A DNA stretch of 64,000 nt from JALEVB01 sp022768265 (GCA_034168985.1 JAXFJE010000021.1:1-64000), one strand, 5' to 3'. Counted from the first letter of the stretch, positions 53,310 to 63,266 are shown. Numbers and translations are program-made. The notes: generated by a model from the sequence alone, not told the origin.

Positions 53310-55781
53310 ATGAAACAAAAATTTGATGTTCAAGGGATGAGCTGCAGTGCCTGCAGTGCTCATGTCGATAATTGTGTACGTAATTTAAAAGGCGTATCCA
53401 GCGTTGAGGTCAATCTATTATCTAACTCGATGAACGTAGAATTTGACCAAGACCAAGTTAGTGAAGAAATGATCATCGAGGCTGTAAAAAAATCCGGCTA
53501 TGGTGCATCCTTACCTAATGCCTCTAGCCCGCAAAATACCATCAAAGATGAAAGTCATGAAATCAAGAAACGGATCATCTTATCTTTTGGCTTTTTGATG
53601 TTATTGATGTATGTTGCGATGAGCCATATGTTTAACTACCCTATTCCTGCTATTTTTGTAGGTGAACAAAATGCCTTGATCAATGCCTTGACCCAATTAC
53701 TATTGGTCTTGCCGATCATGTATCTAAATCGCCATTATTTTATCAATGGCTTTAAGATGTTAAGCAAAAAACATCCTAATATGGATACCCTTATCGCATT
53801 AGGTTCAAGCGCATCCTTTATCTATAGCGTTTTTGCGCTTTATAATATTGCTTATGGTTTTAGTTATCAACAAAGCCATTTGATCCATAGTTACATGCAC
53901 GACCTATATTTTGAAAGTGCTGGAATGATCTTAACCTTGATTACTTTAGGTAAATATCTTGAAGCGCGTTCAAAAAAGAAAACAACGGATGCGATCGCCA
54001 AATTGGTCGATCTAGCACCTAAACAAGCAATCGTCGTGCGCGATGGTCAAGAACAAACGATCTTGGCTAGCGAGCTGGTCGTTGGAGATACGGTCATCAT
54101 CAAACCAGGAGCTGCCATTCCATGTGATGGCATCATCATCGAAGGTCATAGCAGTGTCGATGAATCAATGTTGACTGGCGAAAGCATGCCCAAAGAAAAA
54201 ACCATCGATGATAAGGTCATTGGTGCTACTATCAACAAACAAGGTCGCTTGATCATCAAAGCGACACAAGTTGGTAACGATACTACTTTAGCAAAGATCA
54301 TCGATCTAGTAGAAGAAGCCGCTAGTTCCAAGGCTCCAATGGCCTCCCTAGCGGATAAAGTATCTAGCATTTTTGTGCCTACGGTCATCACCATCGCGAT
54401 CATTGCTTTTATCATTTGGTTGATCAGCGGTAAAAGCTTTAGCTTTGCTTTAAGCATTGGTATCGGTGTCTTGGTAATTTCTTGTCCATGTGCTCTAGGT
54501 CTTGCTACACCAGTAGCCATCATGGTCGCAACTGGTAAAGCGGCCGAAAATGGTATGTTGATCAAAGATGCCAGTGCCTTAGAAAATGCTCATAAGATCC
54601 AAACCATCGTTTTAGATAAGACTGGTACCATCACTGAAGGAAAACCATCGATCACCGATGTCATCACTAATCATCTTGAGCAACAAAAATTATTAAATAT
54701 TGCCAGCAGCATGGAAAAAGCTTCTGAGCATCCAATCGCCAATGCCTTTAATGATAAAGCTGATACCTTATATCCTTTAGAACATTTTGAAGCTTTAAGT
54801 GGATCAGGTATCAAAGCTATCATCGAAGGTACGACCTATTATCTAGGTAATCAAAAACTGATCAGGGATCACAACATCAAAAATAGCTACCAGCAAGTGA
54901 TCGATAATTTGATCATGCAAGCTAAAAGTCCATTATTATTAGCTAACGAACAAGAAGTCATCGGTATCGTAGCTATTCAAGATCAGATCAAAGAAAGCAG
55001 CATCCAAGCTATCAAGACCTTGCAAAAGATGCATATCAAAACCGTCATGCTAACAGGTGATCAAAATAACGTCGCCCAAAAGATCGCCCAACAATTAGGG
55101 ATCAACGAAGTAATCGCTGAAGTATTGCCGCAAGATAAGGAAAACAAGATCAAAGAATTGATGGCCAACAATGAATATGTTGCCATGGTCGGTGATGGTA
55201 TCAATGATGCCATTGCCTTATCAAGAGCTAATATCGGTATCGCTATTGGTGCCGGTAGTGATATTGCCATTGATTCAGCAGACATCATCTTGATGAAAAA
55301 TGACCTAAATGATGTGGTCAATATCATCAACCTAAGTCATAAGACCGTTACCAATATCAAAGAAAATTTATTCTGGGCCTTTATTTATAACATCATCGGC
55401 ATTCCATTAGCAGCAGGTTTATTGTATCCATTCTTCCAGATCAAATTAAATCCGATGTTTGGCGCTGCTGCCATGAGCTTATCAAGCGTCTGTGTTGTTT
55501 CTAATGCTTTAAGGCTTCGCTTTTTCAAGCCTCAAAAAGCTATCATCAAAGAAATTAAGACCTATGATTATACGATCAATGTCCCAGATATGATGTGCAA
55601 TCACTGCACTTCACGCGTATCCTCAACCTTGAACGCTATTGATGGCATCATTAGCTGCGATGTTCAATTAGCAAATAAAAACGCTTATATCAAAGCAAGC
55701 AAACCTTTAGATATCAAGATGGTCATCAAAGCTATCGAAGATGCAGGCTATGATGCAAAGGATGTTACCAATGAAAAATAA
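53310..55781 (+). CDS. copA: Copper-exporting P1B-type ATPase CopA
   Basis: 823 aa. N-terminal heavy-metal domain (GMSCSACSAHVDNC), eight predicted membrane helices, phosphatase motif LTGESMP, intramembrane metal site SCPCALGLATP (about 391), phosphorylation site DKTGTITEG (about 436), HP motif EHPIANAF, and hinge MVGDGINDAIAL. It exports Cu(I). Unusually, a second metal-binding domain (VPDMMCNHCTSRV, about 758) sits at the C-terminus, where most CopA proteins have none; it may be a fused CopZ-like chaperone. The stop overlaps csoR. Confidence 0.97.
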   Translation: MKQKFDVQGMSCSACSAHVDNCVRNLKGVSSVEVNLLSNSMNVEFDQDQVSEEMIIEAVKKSGYGASLPNASSPQNTIKDESHEIKKRIILSFGFLMLLMYVAMSHMFNYPIPAIFVGEQNALINALTQLLLVLPIMYLNRHYFINGFKMLSKKHPNMDTLIALGSSASFIYSVFALYNIAYGFSYQQSHLIHSYMHDLYFESAGMILTLITLGKYLEARSKKKTTDAIAKLVDLAPKQAIVVRDGQEQTILASELVVGDTVIIKPGAAIPCDGIIIEGHSSVDESMLTGESMPKEKTIDDKVIGATINKQGRLIIKATQVGNDTTLAKIIDLVEEAASSKAPMASLADKVSSIFVPTVITIAIIAFIIWLISGKSFSFALSIGIGVLVISCPCALGLATPVAIMVATGKAAENGMLIKDASALENAHKIQTIVLDKTGTITEGKPSITDVITNHLEQQKLLNIASSMEKASEHPIANAFNDKADTLYPLEHFEALSGSGIKAIIEGTTYYLGNQKLIRDHNIKNSYQQVIDNLIMQAKSPLLLANEQEVIGIVAIQDQIKESSIQAIKTLQKMHIKTVMLTGDQNNVAQKIAQQLGINEVIAEVLPQDKENKIKELMANNEYVAMVGDGINDAIALSRANIGIAIGAGSDIAIDSADIILMKNDLNDVVNIINLSHKTVTNIKENLFWAFIYNIIGIPLAAGLLYPFFQIKLNPMFGAAAMSLSSVCVVSNALRLRFFKPQKAIIKEIKTYDYTINVPDMMCNHCTSRVSSTLNAIDGIISCDVQLANKNAYIKASKPLDIKMVIKAIEDAGYDAKDVTNEK

Positions 55782-56028
55782 AGAAGCATATATATTATTA
55801 AAAACTGCCCAAGGGCAATTGAATTCAGCCATAAAAATGATCGAAGATCAGCGATATTGCATCGATATTTCCAATCAGTTATTAGCAACCTCGGCTCTAA
55901 TCAATAAAGCTAATAAAAAGATCTTACAAAACCATTTATTTACTTGCGTAAAAACTAGCGCTAACAATGATGATATCGATCCTAAATTAGATGAAATCGC
56001 TAAAGTTTTAGACAAGATAATCAAATAG
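55771..56028 (+). CDS. csoR: CsoR-family copper-sensing repressor
   Basis: 85 aa, all-helical DUF156 family. Copper ligands fit the C-H-C pattern: Cys in QRYCIDISNQ, then NHLFTCV (H-x3-C). The basic start KTAQGQLNSAIKMIEDQ matches the family's G-Q-x-x-x-I-x-M-I-E. CsoR leaves its operator when Cu(I) binds, releasing copA. ATG 55771 lies inside the copA end (11-base overlap), indicating coupled translation. Confidence 0.92.
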   Translation: MKNKEAYILLKTAQGQLNSAIKMIEDQRYCIDISNQLLATSALINKANKKILQNHLFTCVKTSANNDDIDPKLDEIAKVLDKIIK

Positions 56029-56033
56029 ACAAT

Positions 56034-56065
56034 AAAACCCTTTTTAAAATTTTAAAAAGGGTTTT
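56034..56065. terminator. Bidirectional terminator between csoR and the ABC permease
   Basis: A perfect 16-bp inverted repeat: AAAACCCTTTTTAAAA (56034-56049) and its complement (56050-56065), followed by ATTTAT. It can serve the rightward copper operon and the leftward exporter operon. Confidence 0.85.
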
Positions 56066-56128
56066 ATTTATAGCAGTCCATAAAGCCTTCTTGTTATTAC
56101 AAAACAAAAACAGCTTAAGTCCTAGATA

Positions 56129-57682
56129 TTAATTAAGTGCTAAAAATTTTTTTGTGCCCCATATTTTTAAACATAGATAAAGTAAGATATCTGCACTTAA
56201 AAATATAAAAGATAAAATCAAGAAAGTATAGGTAGCATTTAAGTTCATGGTCAAGTTATAACCAAGAAAACATATCAACCCAGCAATTATCATCAAAGAA
56301 ATGACAGCAAAAAAACTAGCCAAGCTCTGCTTTATTACAACAATTTCGCGATCCCACTCTAACTTTGGAAATAATAAATTAATTACCAAACCATAACAAC
56401 CAACAAACACCCCTATAAGCAACATCAATAATCCTGCAAGAATCATATGAAGCATTGTTGCTGGAATAAAAAAGATAATTATCAAAATATTGACCCAACT
56501 AGTAACCGTCACGATGATAACATTCACGATGATCTTAGCTTTGAAGATATCCATAACTTTTATTGGCAAGCTCTTTAAGATCCACAAATTTTTACCTTCC
56601 AATGAAATTGACACACAGCTGCTACAATCTATCATATTAATAAAAGCTATCAATAAACATATAAAAACAAATAAATTATTCACCGTAGTATATGGCAAGG
56701 TATTTAAAACCGTTTGGATTTGGCTGCTATATCTAATTATAAAAAACAGTATCAAAACTATACTTAATATACTACTAAAGCCAAGATTCAAAAAATAATT
56801 AAAATTAAAGAAAAAACCTTTAAGCTCTTTTATCAAAATCGTCATGAATACTGATGATTTCTTGATTCCTTTAACTTTAAAATCAGCATTATGATATGTT
56901 TCAGCATAATTTTGATTTAATCTTATCATCAAATCCTTACTTCCATATACAACGATCAATAAAACTAAAACATTAATCCCTACACTTAACAAAAGTAACA
57001 TAAGATTGCCATTGATGCAGGCAGATATATACCACTTTAAAGTTGGAATAATATTACTAATTTTTTGATACAGCAAGAAAAAATCTTGCTGCTGATTGCT
57101 TAAATTCAATGACAAGATAACTGTTAAAGTAACAGTTATCACTGTCAAAATATTCGTAATCAATTGACGATAGCGACCATTACCACTGTATTTTGCAATC
57201 AATAAAGAAAGCATGATGGCAATGGCTATGATCATTAAAGGCTGAAAAAACATGCCAATCAACGAAAACAAATAAAAAGATAAAGACTGATTTGAATCAA
57301 GCCCATAACAAATCATTACTGGAAACATAAAACATAAATAATATGCTAAATTGATAAAGATCAAACCAAGTAACTTACTAAAATATATATTAAATTTTTT
57401 TAATGGCAAGCTTAGCAACATGTCACGATCTTTAAAACCGATGATATAGCCAAAGGCTAAAGACAATGTCATGATAAATATCAAAAACAATGATGTAAAT
57501 CCCATGATATAAGGTACGCTGTAGCTTAATCCAGCTGGTATTGCCACTAATAATAATTTAGTATAATACCCCATGAAGATCATGATAGCTAATGCAGCCA
57601 ACCCTAAGTAAATATGATGCTTAAATTTAGCATGTATCGTATTTTGGATATCCATCCTTAACAACAATAACAATTCCTTCAT
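56129..57682 (-). CDS. ABC-2 type transporter permease
   Basis: 517 aa with about twelve hydrophobic segments (for example YIMGFTSLFLIFIMTLSLAF and VLVLLIVVYGSKDLM) and short charged loops such as RDMLLSLPLKKFN, a signature of ABC-2 exporters. The substrate is unknown. It starts two bases after the ATPase gene, so the two form one exporter. Confidence 0.85.
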   Translation of the reverse strand: MKELLLLLRMDIQNTIHAKFKHHIYLGLAALAIMIFMGYYTKLLLVAIPAGLSYSVPYIMGFTSLFLIFIMTLSLAFGYIIGFKDRDMLLSLPLKKFNIYFSKLLGLIFINLAYYLCFMFPVMICYGLDSNQSLSFYLFSLIGMFFQPLMIIAIAIMLSLLIAKYSGNGRYRQLITNILTVITVTLTVILSLNLSNQQQDFFLLYQKISNIIPTLKWYISACINGNLMLLLLSVGINVLVLLIVVYGSKDLMIRLNQNYAETYHNADFKVKGIKKSSVFMTILIKELKGFFFNFNYFLNLGFSSILSIVLILFFIIRYSSQIQTVLNTLPYTTVNNLFVFICLLIAFINMIDCSSCVSISLEGKNLWILKSLPIKVMDIFKAKIIVNVIIVTVTSWVNILIIIFFIPATMLHMILAGLLMLLIGVFVGCYGLVINLLFPKLEWDREIVVIKQSLASFFAVISLMIIAGLICFLGYNLTMNLNATYTFLILSFIFLSADILLYLCLKIWGTKKFLALN

Positions 57683-57684
57683 GA

Positions 57685-58386
57685 TTACATCTCCAAGAAT
57701 AATGCTTCTAGACTTTGCTTTTGCTCAATGATCTTTGCCGTTTCACCTTGGATTGCGATCTTGCCATCTTTTAAGATCGCTACTTTATCACATAAACTTT
57801 CCACTACTTCTAAGACATGGGAACTTAAAAAGATGCTGCCACCTCTAGCACATAGCTCTTTCATTTTTTGTTTTAAGATAAATGAGGCCTTAGGATCTAG
57901 ACCAACAAACGGTTCATCTAAAACCAATAATTTGGGCTCATGCATAAAAGCACCGATCAAAGCGATCTTTTGTTTCATTCCATGGCTTAAACTTTTGATC
58001 TTATCACCTAAATTATCCTCGATTTCAAATTCTTTTGCTAAGTGCGCGATCTTATCATCAGCTACGTGCTTATCCATTTGATAGATATTAGCAAGGAAAT
58101 ATAAGTAATCAATGGCTTTGATATTTTCATATAGATCGGGATTATCAGGAATATAAGCCATTATCTTTTTACAAGCCAAAGGTTGTTTTTTGATATTCAT
58201 TCCCTCGATCAAGATCTCACCATCATCAAAATCATGGATACCAACGATCGCTTTGATGGTCGTGGTCTTCCCACTGCCATTATGACCGATAAAACCAAAG
58301 ATCTCCCCTGCCTTTACTTCGATATCGATACCCCGTAAAACTTCTTTATTACCATATTTTTTTACTAAGTTAGTAATTTTTAACAT
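57685..58386 (-). CDS. ABC transporter ATP-binding protein
   Basis: 233 aa. Walker A GHNGSGKTTTIKA, signature LSHGMKQKIAL, Walker B LLVLDEPFVGLDP and switch FLSSHVLEVVE are all intact. The AIQGETAKIIEQ-type end is usual for ABC-2 exporters. ATG 58386 has AAGGGGAT six bases upstream; the frame extends to 58452 without a site. Confidence 0.93.
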   Translation of the reverse strand: MLKITNLVKKYGNKEVLRGIDIEVKAGEIFGFIGHNGSGKTTTIKAIVGIHDFDDGEILIEGMNIKKQPLACKKIMAYIPDNPDLYENIKAIDYLYFLANIYQMDKHVADDKIAHLAKEFEIEDNLGDKIKSLSHGMKQKIALIGAFMHEPKLLVLDEPFVGLDPKASFILKQKMKELCARGGSIFLSSHVLEVVESLCDKVAILKDGKIAIQGETAKIIEQKQSLEALFLEM

Positions 58387-58452
58387 AGATCTATCCCCTT
58401 TAATCATTATCTCCATCTTATCACAAATAGATGATATATATAAGTATCGCAT

Positions 58453-58518
58453 AAAAAAAGATCAATCTTTAAATGATAGGCATCCAAGATCTTGGACATC
58501 TAGCACACAGATTGATCC
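58453..58518 (-). terminator. Long structured terminator of the PEPCK-like gene
   Basis: On the minus strand GATCAATCT (58517-58509) pairs with AGATTGATC (58468-58460), followed by seven T. Between the arms is a second perfect palindrome (TCCAAGATCTTGGA), so a branched structure is possible. Confidence 0.75.
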
Positions 58519-58531
58519 ATTTTATAAGCTA

Positions 58532-60229
58532 TTATTTGGTAACTAGATCTAATAAAGCTTTAGCCGCTTCTAAGATACCATTATCACCTTTATTAGGTAA
58601 ACCTAAACAAGTATAGATTTCCCCAACAAAAACATTTTGTTTAAATAATTGTTCAAACATTTGTTCGATAAGTGGTTCACATTCTTGTTGACGTTGCATT
58701 GGACCAAATGGATTAGCAAAGAAAGTCTTGCTTAGACCTTTTTCTTGAGTTGTACCCAAAGCAAAACGTTTTCCTTCAACAAAGACAGGCATTGCTTCTT
58801 CCATCGTTTCAAATCTTCTTAAGCCACGCGCATCCGTATAGTTATTTGCGTACATGAAGCAGTCGATATGGTGTTCATCCACAACTACATTGTATGGGGC
58901 AGCTGGTACGACAACTCGCGCATTTGCACTTTCAGGATTGAAGAAAATTGATCTATCCATATCGCGATATGCCGTGCCTTTATCAAGATCATCCAAACGG
59001 ACGAAAGCACCAATTTCCGTACCTTGAGCAACGACCTTACCATTTTGATTCAAATGGATCGATCCCATATCATCAAATACCACAACTTGATTAACGATCT
59101 CTTCTTTAGCAATGCTGGTCAAGGCTTCGATCGTTTCTGACTTACCAGCTCCAGAATCACCCATGAACATGATATTCTTTTCACTGCCATCTTTTAGATA
59201 TAGCTTGATCATAGCGCCATGGATCGGTAAATAACCCTTTTGCATGACTGCTAGATTATGTAACGTTAAAAACATCTTCTTAACATAACCAAAGTATTCG
59301 ATCACATCGGCAGCACTGATCTTACCGATCCAGATGTTTTCTTTTTTGTCATGATAGAAAGTCGTATCATTTTTACCATCAGGATTACCAAATAACACGA
59401 TACAATCTGGTTTACGATTGATGCATTCTTTCATGCTTGCCATTTCAAATAAGTTAGGTACAGCGATAGCTCCACCGATAAAGTCACGATGGAAATAAGC
59501 AAACAACAATAAGCTACCTACTTTACATGGCATACAGATCCATTCATTATCCTTTTGAATAAATTCTTTGATCGGATTGTGATCTGTTTCTGTAAACATT
59601 CCTAAGCGCTTATTGCTTTTTGGGTGGATGATCAATGGGGTCCTTAACATGATACGATTGACAAAAGGAATATTTTGCAAGATTTCATAGCCACTAGGTA
59701 CATGCCAGTCATAGCTTTGCAACAATAAGCTAGCATTGGTCCCAGCTTGCAATTGTCTAAACAATTGGTTATTGCTTCCTTGAATCTTTTGTTGGATCGT
59801 ACGATAGAATCCTAATACTAATTGGTTAAAGTCGTTATCAGCTTCCAAGAAGTTTTGGATTTGGAACCCTTCATCATTACGGGTATAGATAACTGAATAT
59901 CTTTCCATATTACGCCAAAAATGATATGCTTCTTCGACCAAGCGCAAGAAGTATACACGGTTGTTCAATGCAGGATGCATGATTTCATTTGGCTCTAACA
60001 CCAGTAATAATTTTAATAATCTAATTAGACTATCCTTCACCTCAAAAATGGTCGAACCTTCAAACAGCCAATTATATAATTCGATATTATGGCAAGCTAA
60101 GTGGTTGAAGAAAAGATCTAAAAACTGATGAAAGCCTTCAGAGGCAACGATTTCTTCGGGATTGACACAATATTTCTTTGTATAGTTGATGATCGCTAGA
60201 TTTCGTTTATAATAAACTGCTTCATTCAT
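58532..60229 (-). CDS. Unusual P-loop protein related to PEP carboxykinase/HPr kinase
   Basis: 565 aa. The N-terminal 200 residues are helical and unlike known domains. The C-terminal half carries FMGDSGAGKSETIEAL (about 355-368), close to the HPr kinase loop G-x-SG-x-GKSE and also to PEPCK. A VVFDDMGSIHL metal-binding-like strand and a late GTTQEKGLSKTFFANPFGP follow. HPr kinase and PEPCK share a fold. This protein is longer than HPr kinase and lacks the usual PEPCK front. It may be a divergent ATP-PEPCK or a protein kinase; I cannot choose. Its promoter is not obvious. Confidence 0.7.
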   Translation of the reverse strand: MNEAVYYKRNLAIINYTKKYCVNPEEIVASEGFHQFLDLFFNHLACHNIELYNWLFEGSTIFEVKDSLIRLLKLLLVLEPNEIMHPALNNRVYFLRLVEEAYHFWRNMERYSVIYTRNDEGFQIQNFLEADNDFNQLVLGFYRTIQQKIQGSNNQLFRQLQAGTNASLLLQSYDWHVPSGYEILQNIPFVNRIMLRTPLIIHPKSNKRLGMFTETDHNPIKEFIQKDNEWICMPCKVGSLLLFAYFHRDFIGGAIAVPNLFEMASMKECINRKPDCIVLFGNPDGKNDTTFYHDKKENIWIGKISAADVIEYFGYVKKMFLTLHNLAVMQKGYLPIHGAMIKLYLKDGSEKNIMFMGDSGAGKSETIEALTSIAKEEIVNQVVVFDDMGSIHLNQNGKVVAQGTEIGAFVRLDDLDKGTAYRDMDRSIFFNPESANARVVVPAAPYNVVVDEHHIDCFMYANNYTDARGLRRFETMEEAMPVFVEGKRFALGTTQEKGLSKTFFANPFGPMQRQQECEPLIEQMFEQLFKQNVFVGEIYTCLGLPNKGDNGILEAAKALLDLVTK

Positions 60230-60256
60230 AAAAATACCTCCTCGACAAGCATTATA

Positions 60257-60976
60257 TCACATTTGACTTCTTTGCCTCAACACTTCGTAAGCAATCACGC
60301 TAGCAGCACTGCTAGCATTTAAGGCATTTCGAAAGTCATTGGCATAAGGAATATAGACATAACCATCCATCGCATTTAAGACATCTTTGCTTAAACCACG
60401 CATCTCACCACCAATCGCGATCAAGATATCTTGACGATAATCTTGTTCAAGATAGCTAATGGCTTGATTGCGATAAGCCGCATAGCATTTGACACCTTGC
60501 GCTTTTAGATAAGCTAGATCCTTAGCTAGATCATCGCTTTGACAGATATCGATAAATTCACTAGCTCCAGCGCTGCTTTTGCAGATGATATTTTCTACAT
60601 TTTGCCAATCACGCTTACCACAAAGCACCCCGGTGCAGCCGGCACTATATAAGCTGCGTAAGATATAACCTAGATTAAATGGATCTTCGATACCTTCAAG
60701 CAAGCAAATAAAGCTTGGTTTTTTTAGCATACTTTCTAAAGGCTGATAAGAGCGTTCTTGCGCTATCGCCAAAATCCCACCATGTGTTTTCCCCGCAGCG
60801 ATCGTATTGATCTTTGCCTTATCCCACAATTCAACTGGAATCTGGTTCATCGCACATAATTTTTTGATATAACTAATATCTTTGCTATGTTTATCTTGCG
60901 CAATGATCACTTTTTCAACTACGCGTTTTCGGCCTTTGATAGCGGCTTTGACGCTTAAAGCTCCTTCAAAAATCAT
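60257..60976 (-). CDS. TrmH-family (SPOUT) RNA 2'-O-methyltransferase
   Basis: 239 aa. An N-terminal L30e-like substrate-binding domain, then the knotted SPOUT domain with NLGYILRSLYSAGCTGVL, LIAIGGEMRGLS and YIPYANDFRNALNASSAASV. These are motifs 1-3 of RlmB/TrmH proteins, which methylate ribose in rRNA or tRNA. Motif 3 keeps the N-x-S. The target is not deducible. It lies two bases downstream of the U32 gene. Confidence 0.9.
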   Translation of the reverse strand: MIFEGALSVKAAIKGRKRVVEKVIIAQDKHSKDISYIKKLCAMNQIPVELWDKAKINTIAAGKTHGGILAIAQERSYQPLESMLKKPSFICLLEGIEDPFNLGYILRSLYSAGCTGVLCGKRDWQNVENIICKSSAGASEFIDICQSDDLAKDLAYLKAQGVKCYAAYRNQAISYLEQDYRQDILIAIGGEMRGLSKDVLNAMDGYVYIPYANDFRNALNASSAASVIAYEVLRQRSQM

Positions 60977-60977
60977 C

Positions 60978-62183
60978 TTATCTTCTCCTGATCATATCTA
61001 ATGGTTCTACTTTGAAAGCTAATGGTACATATACGGTAGCCATCGGGCGATTGCTGATAGCAATTTCTTGGCCATCTTGATCAAAGATCTTTTCGACCGT
61101 AAAAGGCTCATCATTGATATGAGGGCCAAAAACTTCTAATTCATCACCGATCTTAAAAACATTACGGCTTTGGATCTTTGCCATCTTGCTAGTTTCATCA
61201 TAAGCTAAAACCAAGCCTACAAAATCATGGGTAACTCCCGCACCATTAACGCCATATAAATGGGTATGATGGGTTGGTAAACCTCCATAAAAGCCATCTG
61301 CACAAGGACGATTTTCGGCCTTGGCAATTTGTTGACGATAATAAGCCAAACGTTGGGCGCTTAAATTACTGCCAGTTTGTGCGATCTCATCGATCAACAT
61401 TCGATAAGTCTTAACAACAGTTGCGATATAATAATTGGTTTTCATCCTACCTTCGATCTTTAACGAAGCAACATTGCTAGCCATCATATCATATACATAA
61501 TCAACAGCCATCAAATCCTTGGAACTCATTGAAAATAAACATTCTTCCTTGCTTACCTCTTTGCCATTGGCAAATAGATGATATTTCCAACGACAGCTTT
61601 GCGCACAACCTCCACGATTTGCATCTCTAAAAGTCATCTGGTTAGATAAGGTACAGCGTCCTGAATAATTAACACACATGCCTCCATGGATGAAAGCTTC
61701 GATTGGTAAAGGCGAATGAGTTGCTAAAAACTTGATTTCTTCCATATCACATTCACGAGCCAAAACGACACGATCAACTCCCAGCTGACGATAAAACTCG
61801 ATTGCTTGCAAATTGGTCGTTGACATTTGGGTACTTAAATGCACTTCTAATTTTGGTGCCACCTTTTTGGCAATTTCAATGATTGCCACGCTAGCTACGA
61901 TGATCGCTGTGACCCCGATCTTTTCCAAGGTCTTTAAATAGTCCTCGATTCCTTCTAGGTCTTCTTCATGCGGGATCATATTAACGGTAACATGGATACG
62001 CGCACCATATGCCTTAGCAAATTTACAGGCTTCGGCAATATCTTCAATATCAAAATTGCTGGCACGTGAACGCAAAGAAAAGCGTTTACCGCCTAGATAA
62101 ACGGCATCAGCACCAAATCTTATCGCTGTCTTTGCTTTTTCTAAATCTCCTGCTGGAGCTAATAATTCTATCTTTTTATTCAT
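60978..62183 (-). CDS. U32-family protein (TrhP-type tRNA hydroxylation)
   Basis: 401 aa. The U32 signature spans EAFIHGGMCVNYSGRCTLS, followed by the further cysteines in GGCAQSCRWKY, likely iron-sulfur ligands. A C-terminal beta-barrel domain (about 320-400) completes the YrrO/TrhP2 layout. In B. subtilis the adjacent pair YrrN-YrrO (TrhP1-TrhP2) takes part in 5-hydroxyuridine formation at tRNA position 34. Although called peptidases, most members modify RNA. The upstream neighbour is the matching partner. Confidence 0.92.
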   Translation of the reverse strand: MNKKIELLAPAGDLEKAKTAIRFGADAVYLGGKRFSLRSRASNFDIEDIAEACKFAKAYGARIHVTVNMIPHEEDLEGIEDYLKTLEKIGVTAIIVASVAIIEIAKKVAPKLEVHLSTQMSTTNLQAIEFYRQLGVDRVVLARECDMEEIKFLATHSPLPIEAFIHGGMCVNYSGRCTLSNQMTFRDANRGGCAQSCRWKYHLFANGKEVSKEECLFSMSSKDLMAVDYVYDMMASNVASLKIEGRMKTNYYIATVVKTYRMLIDEIAQTGSNLSAQRLAYYRQQIAKAENRPCADGFYGGLPTHHTHLYGVNGAGVTHDFVGLVLAYDETSKMAKIQSRNVFKIGDELEVFGPHINDEPFTVEKIFDQDGQEIAISNRPMATVYVPLAFKVEPLDMIRRR

Positions 62184-62185
62184 CG

Positions 62186-63073
62186 TTATTTCACCATACT
62201 TGTTTTTTGATACATATATCCTGTACTTAATGGATAATCTTGATATTTGCTGGCATATTCCTGATTTAACTGCCTAGCATCGCCACCTTGTTCGATCATC
62301 CGATAAGTTTTGATAGCGTCATATACCAAGGCAAATGGTACAAACATTCTTTCGATGATAAAATATTCGATACCACTTTGCCCTAAAGCCAAAAATTCTT
62401 CAAAAGATGTTTGGATATAAGGCGTATAGATACATGTTCCTTGTTTATCCTGATATACCGGCATCAGATCTTCACGGGTCGCTTCTTGTAGCTTAAGATC
62501 AAAACGTCCATCAAGATCAAGATCACTTTCGATCTCATCCATGTAGTTTTGTAACAACCGGCGTTTAGAATAAGACATATTTAGATAGCCATGAAGCATG
62601 ACCATGCTATGCGTGGTCTTAGCGGCAATTTCCATCATTTGTGCCAAAGTAAGCTCTTTGGCAATCACACATCCATAGATTCCTTGTTTTAACCATACAT
62701 TGATATCATACGAATTCGTACATAGGGTATCCGGATTATAGACCAAACGATCTTGAACTCCTATTTTTTTGGCAAGCATATAAACTCCTGGATCATTAAA
62801 GTAATAATAATCAACATTCATGCTTTTTAAATAGCTCATATATGCATCAAGGCTAGCAATTTCTTCATCTTGATAAATTCTATTTACTCCTATCATTACT
62901 TCTAAACCTAATGCATGACATTCTTCGATACATTTTGTCAGCTGCTCACGATTAAAATAAGCAGGAAATCTTGTAGCATGCTGATCATCTGCTAACAAGA
63001 TAATATTACATCCTGCTTCTTGTAATAATTTAATTTCTTTTTCTTCTTTTATTCCACAAATAATCTTTTTCAT
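62186..63073 (-). CDS. U32-family partner protein (YrrN/TrhP1-like)
   Basis: 295 aa TIM-barrel-like protein. It shares the U32 fold (YNPDTLCTNSYDINVW, MVMLHGYLNMSYSKRRLL) but lacks the cysteine-rich signature of its neighbour, as is usual for the YrrN/TrhP1 member of the pair. First gene of a U32-U32-TrmH run of RNA-modification genes; it starts two bases before the next gene's region and divergently from folT. Confidence 0.85.
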   Translation of the reverse strand: MKKIICGIKEEKEIKLLQEAGCNIILLADDQHATRFPAYFNREQLTKCIEECHALGLEVMIGVNRIYQDEEIASLDAYMSYLKSMNVDYYYFNDPGVYMLAKKIGVQDRLVYNPDTLCTNSYDINVWLKQGIYGCVIAKELTLAQMMEIAAKTTHSMVMLHGYLNMSYSKRRLLQNYMDEIESDLDLDGRFDLKLQEATREDLMPVYQDKQGTCIYTPYIQTSFEEFLALGQSGIEYFIIERMFVPFALVYDAIKTYRMIEQGGDARQLNQEYASKYQDYPLSTGYMYQKTSMVK

Positions 63074-63094
63074 CGCCTATATTATAATATATTC

Positions 63095-63123
63095 TTGACA
63101 AATATGGATAAAAAACATATCAT
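63095..63123 (+). promoter_or_regulatory. Promoter of folT
   Basis: TTGACA (63095-63100) and TATCAT (63118-63123) are spaced by 17 bases. Transcription would start near 63130, just before the riboswitch. Confidence 0.7.
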
Positions 63124-63132
63124 TTAAGCGAA

Positions 63133-63207
63133 TTTATATGTAAGCGTTAAGTGTCATTAATTGGGAAATAATGAACGAAAAGCTTTGGCTTGCGGTTTAC
63201 ATATATC
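63133..63207 (+). promoter_or_regulatory. Tetrahydrofolate (THF) riboswitch
   Basis: P1 pairs TATATGTAA (63135-63143) with TTACATATA (63197-63205). The conserved interior GCGTTAAGTGT (63144-63154), TTGGGAA, GAACGAAAAG and TTGCGGTT matches the THF-I aptamer. Downstream, ATGTGAA (about 63213) can pair with TTCACAT (about 63234), and ACATATA of P1 can alternatively pair with downstream TATGT, giving an expression switch ahead of the AAGGAGGT site. THF binding should lower folT expression. Confidence 0.88.
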
Positions 63208-63266
63208 CCTAAATGTGAATATGTGCTCTTTCTTTCACATATAGGTCAAAAGAAGGAGGTATATTT

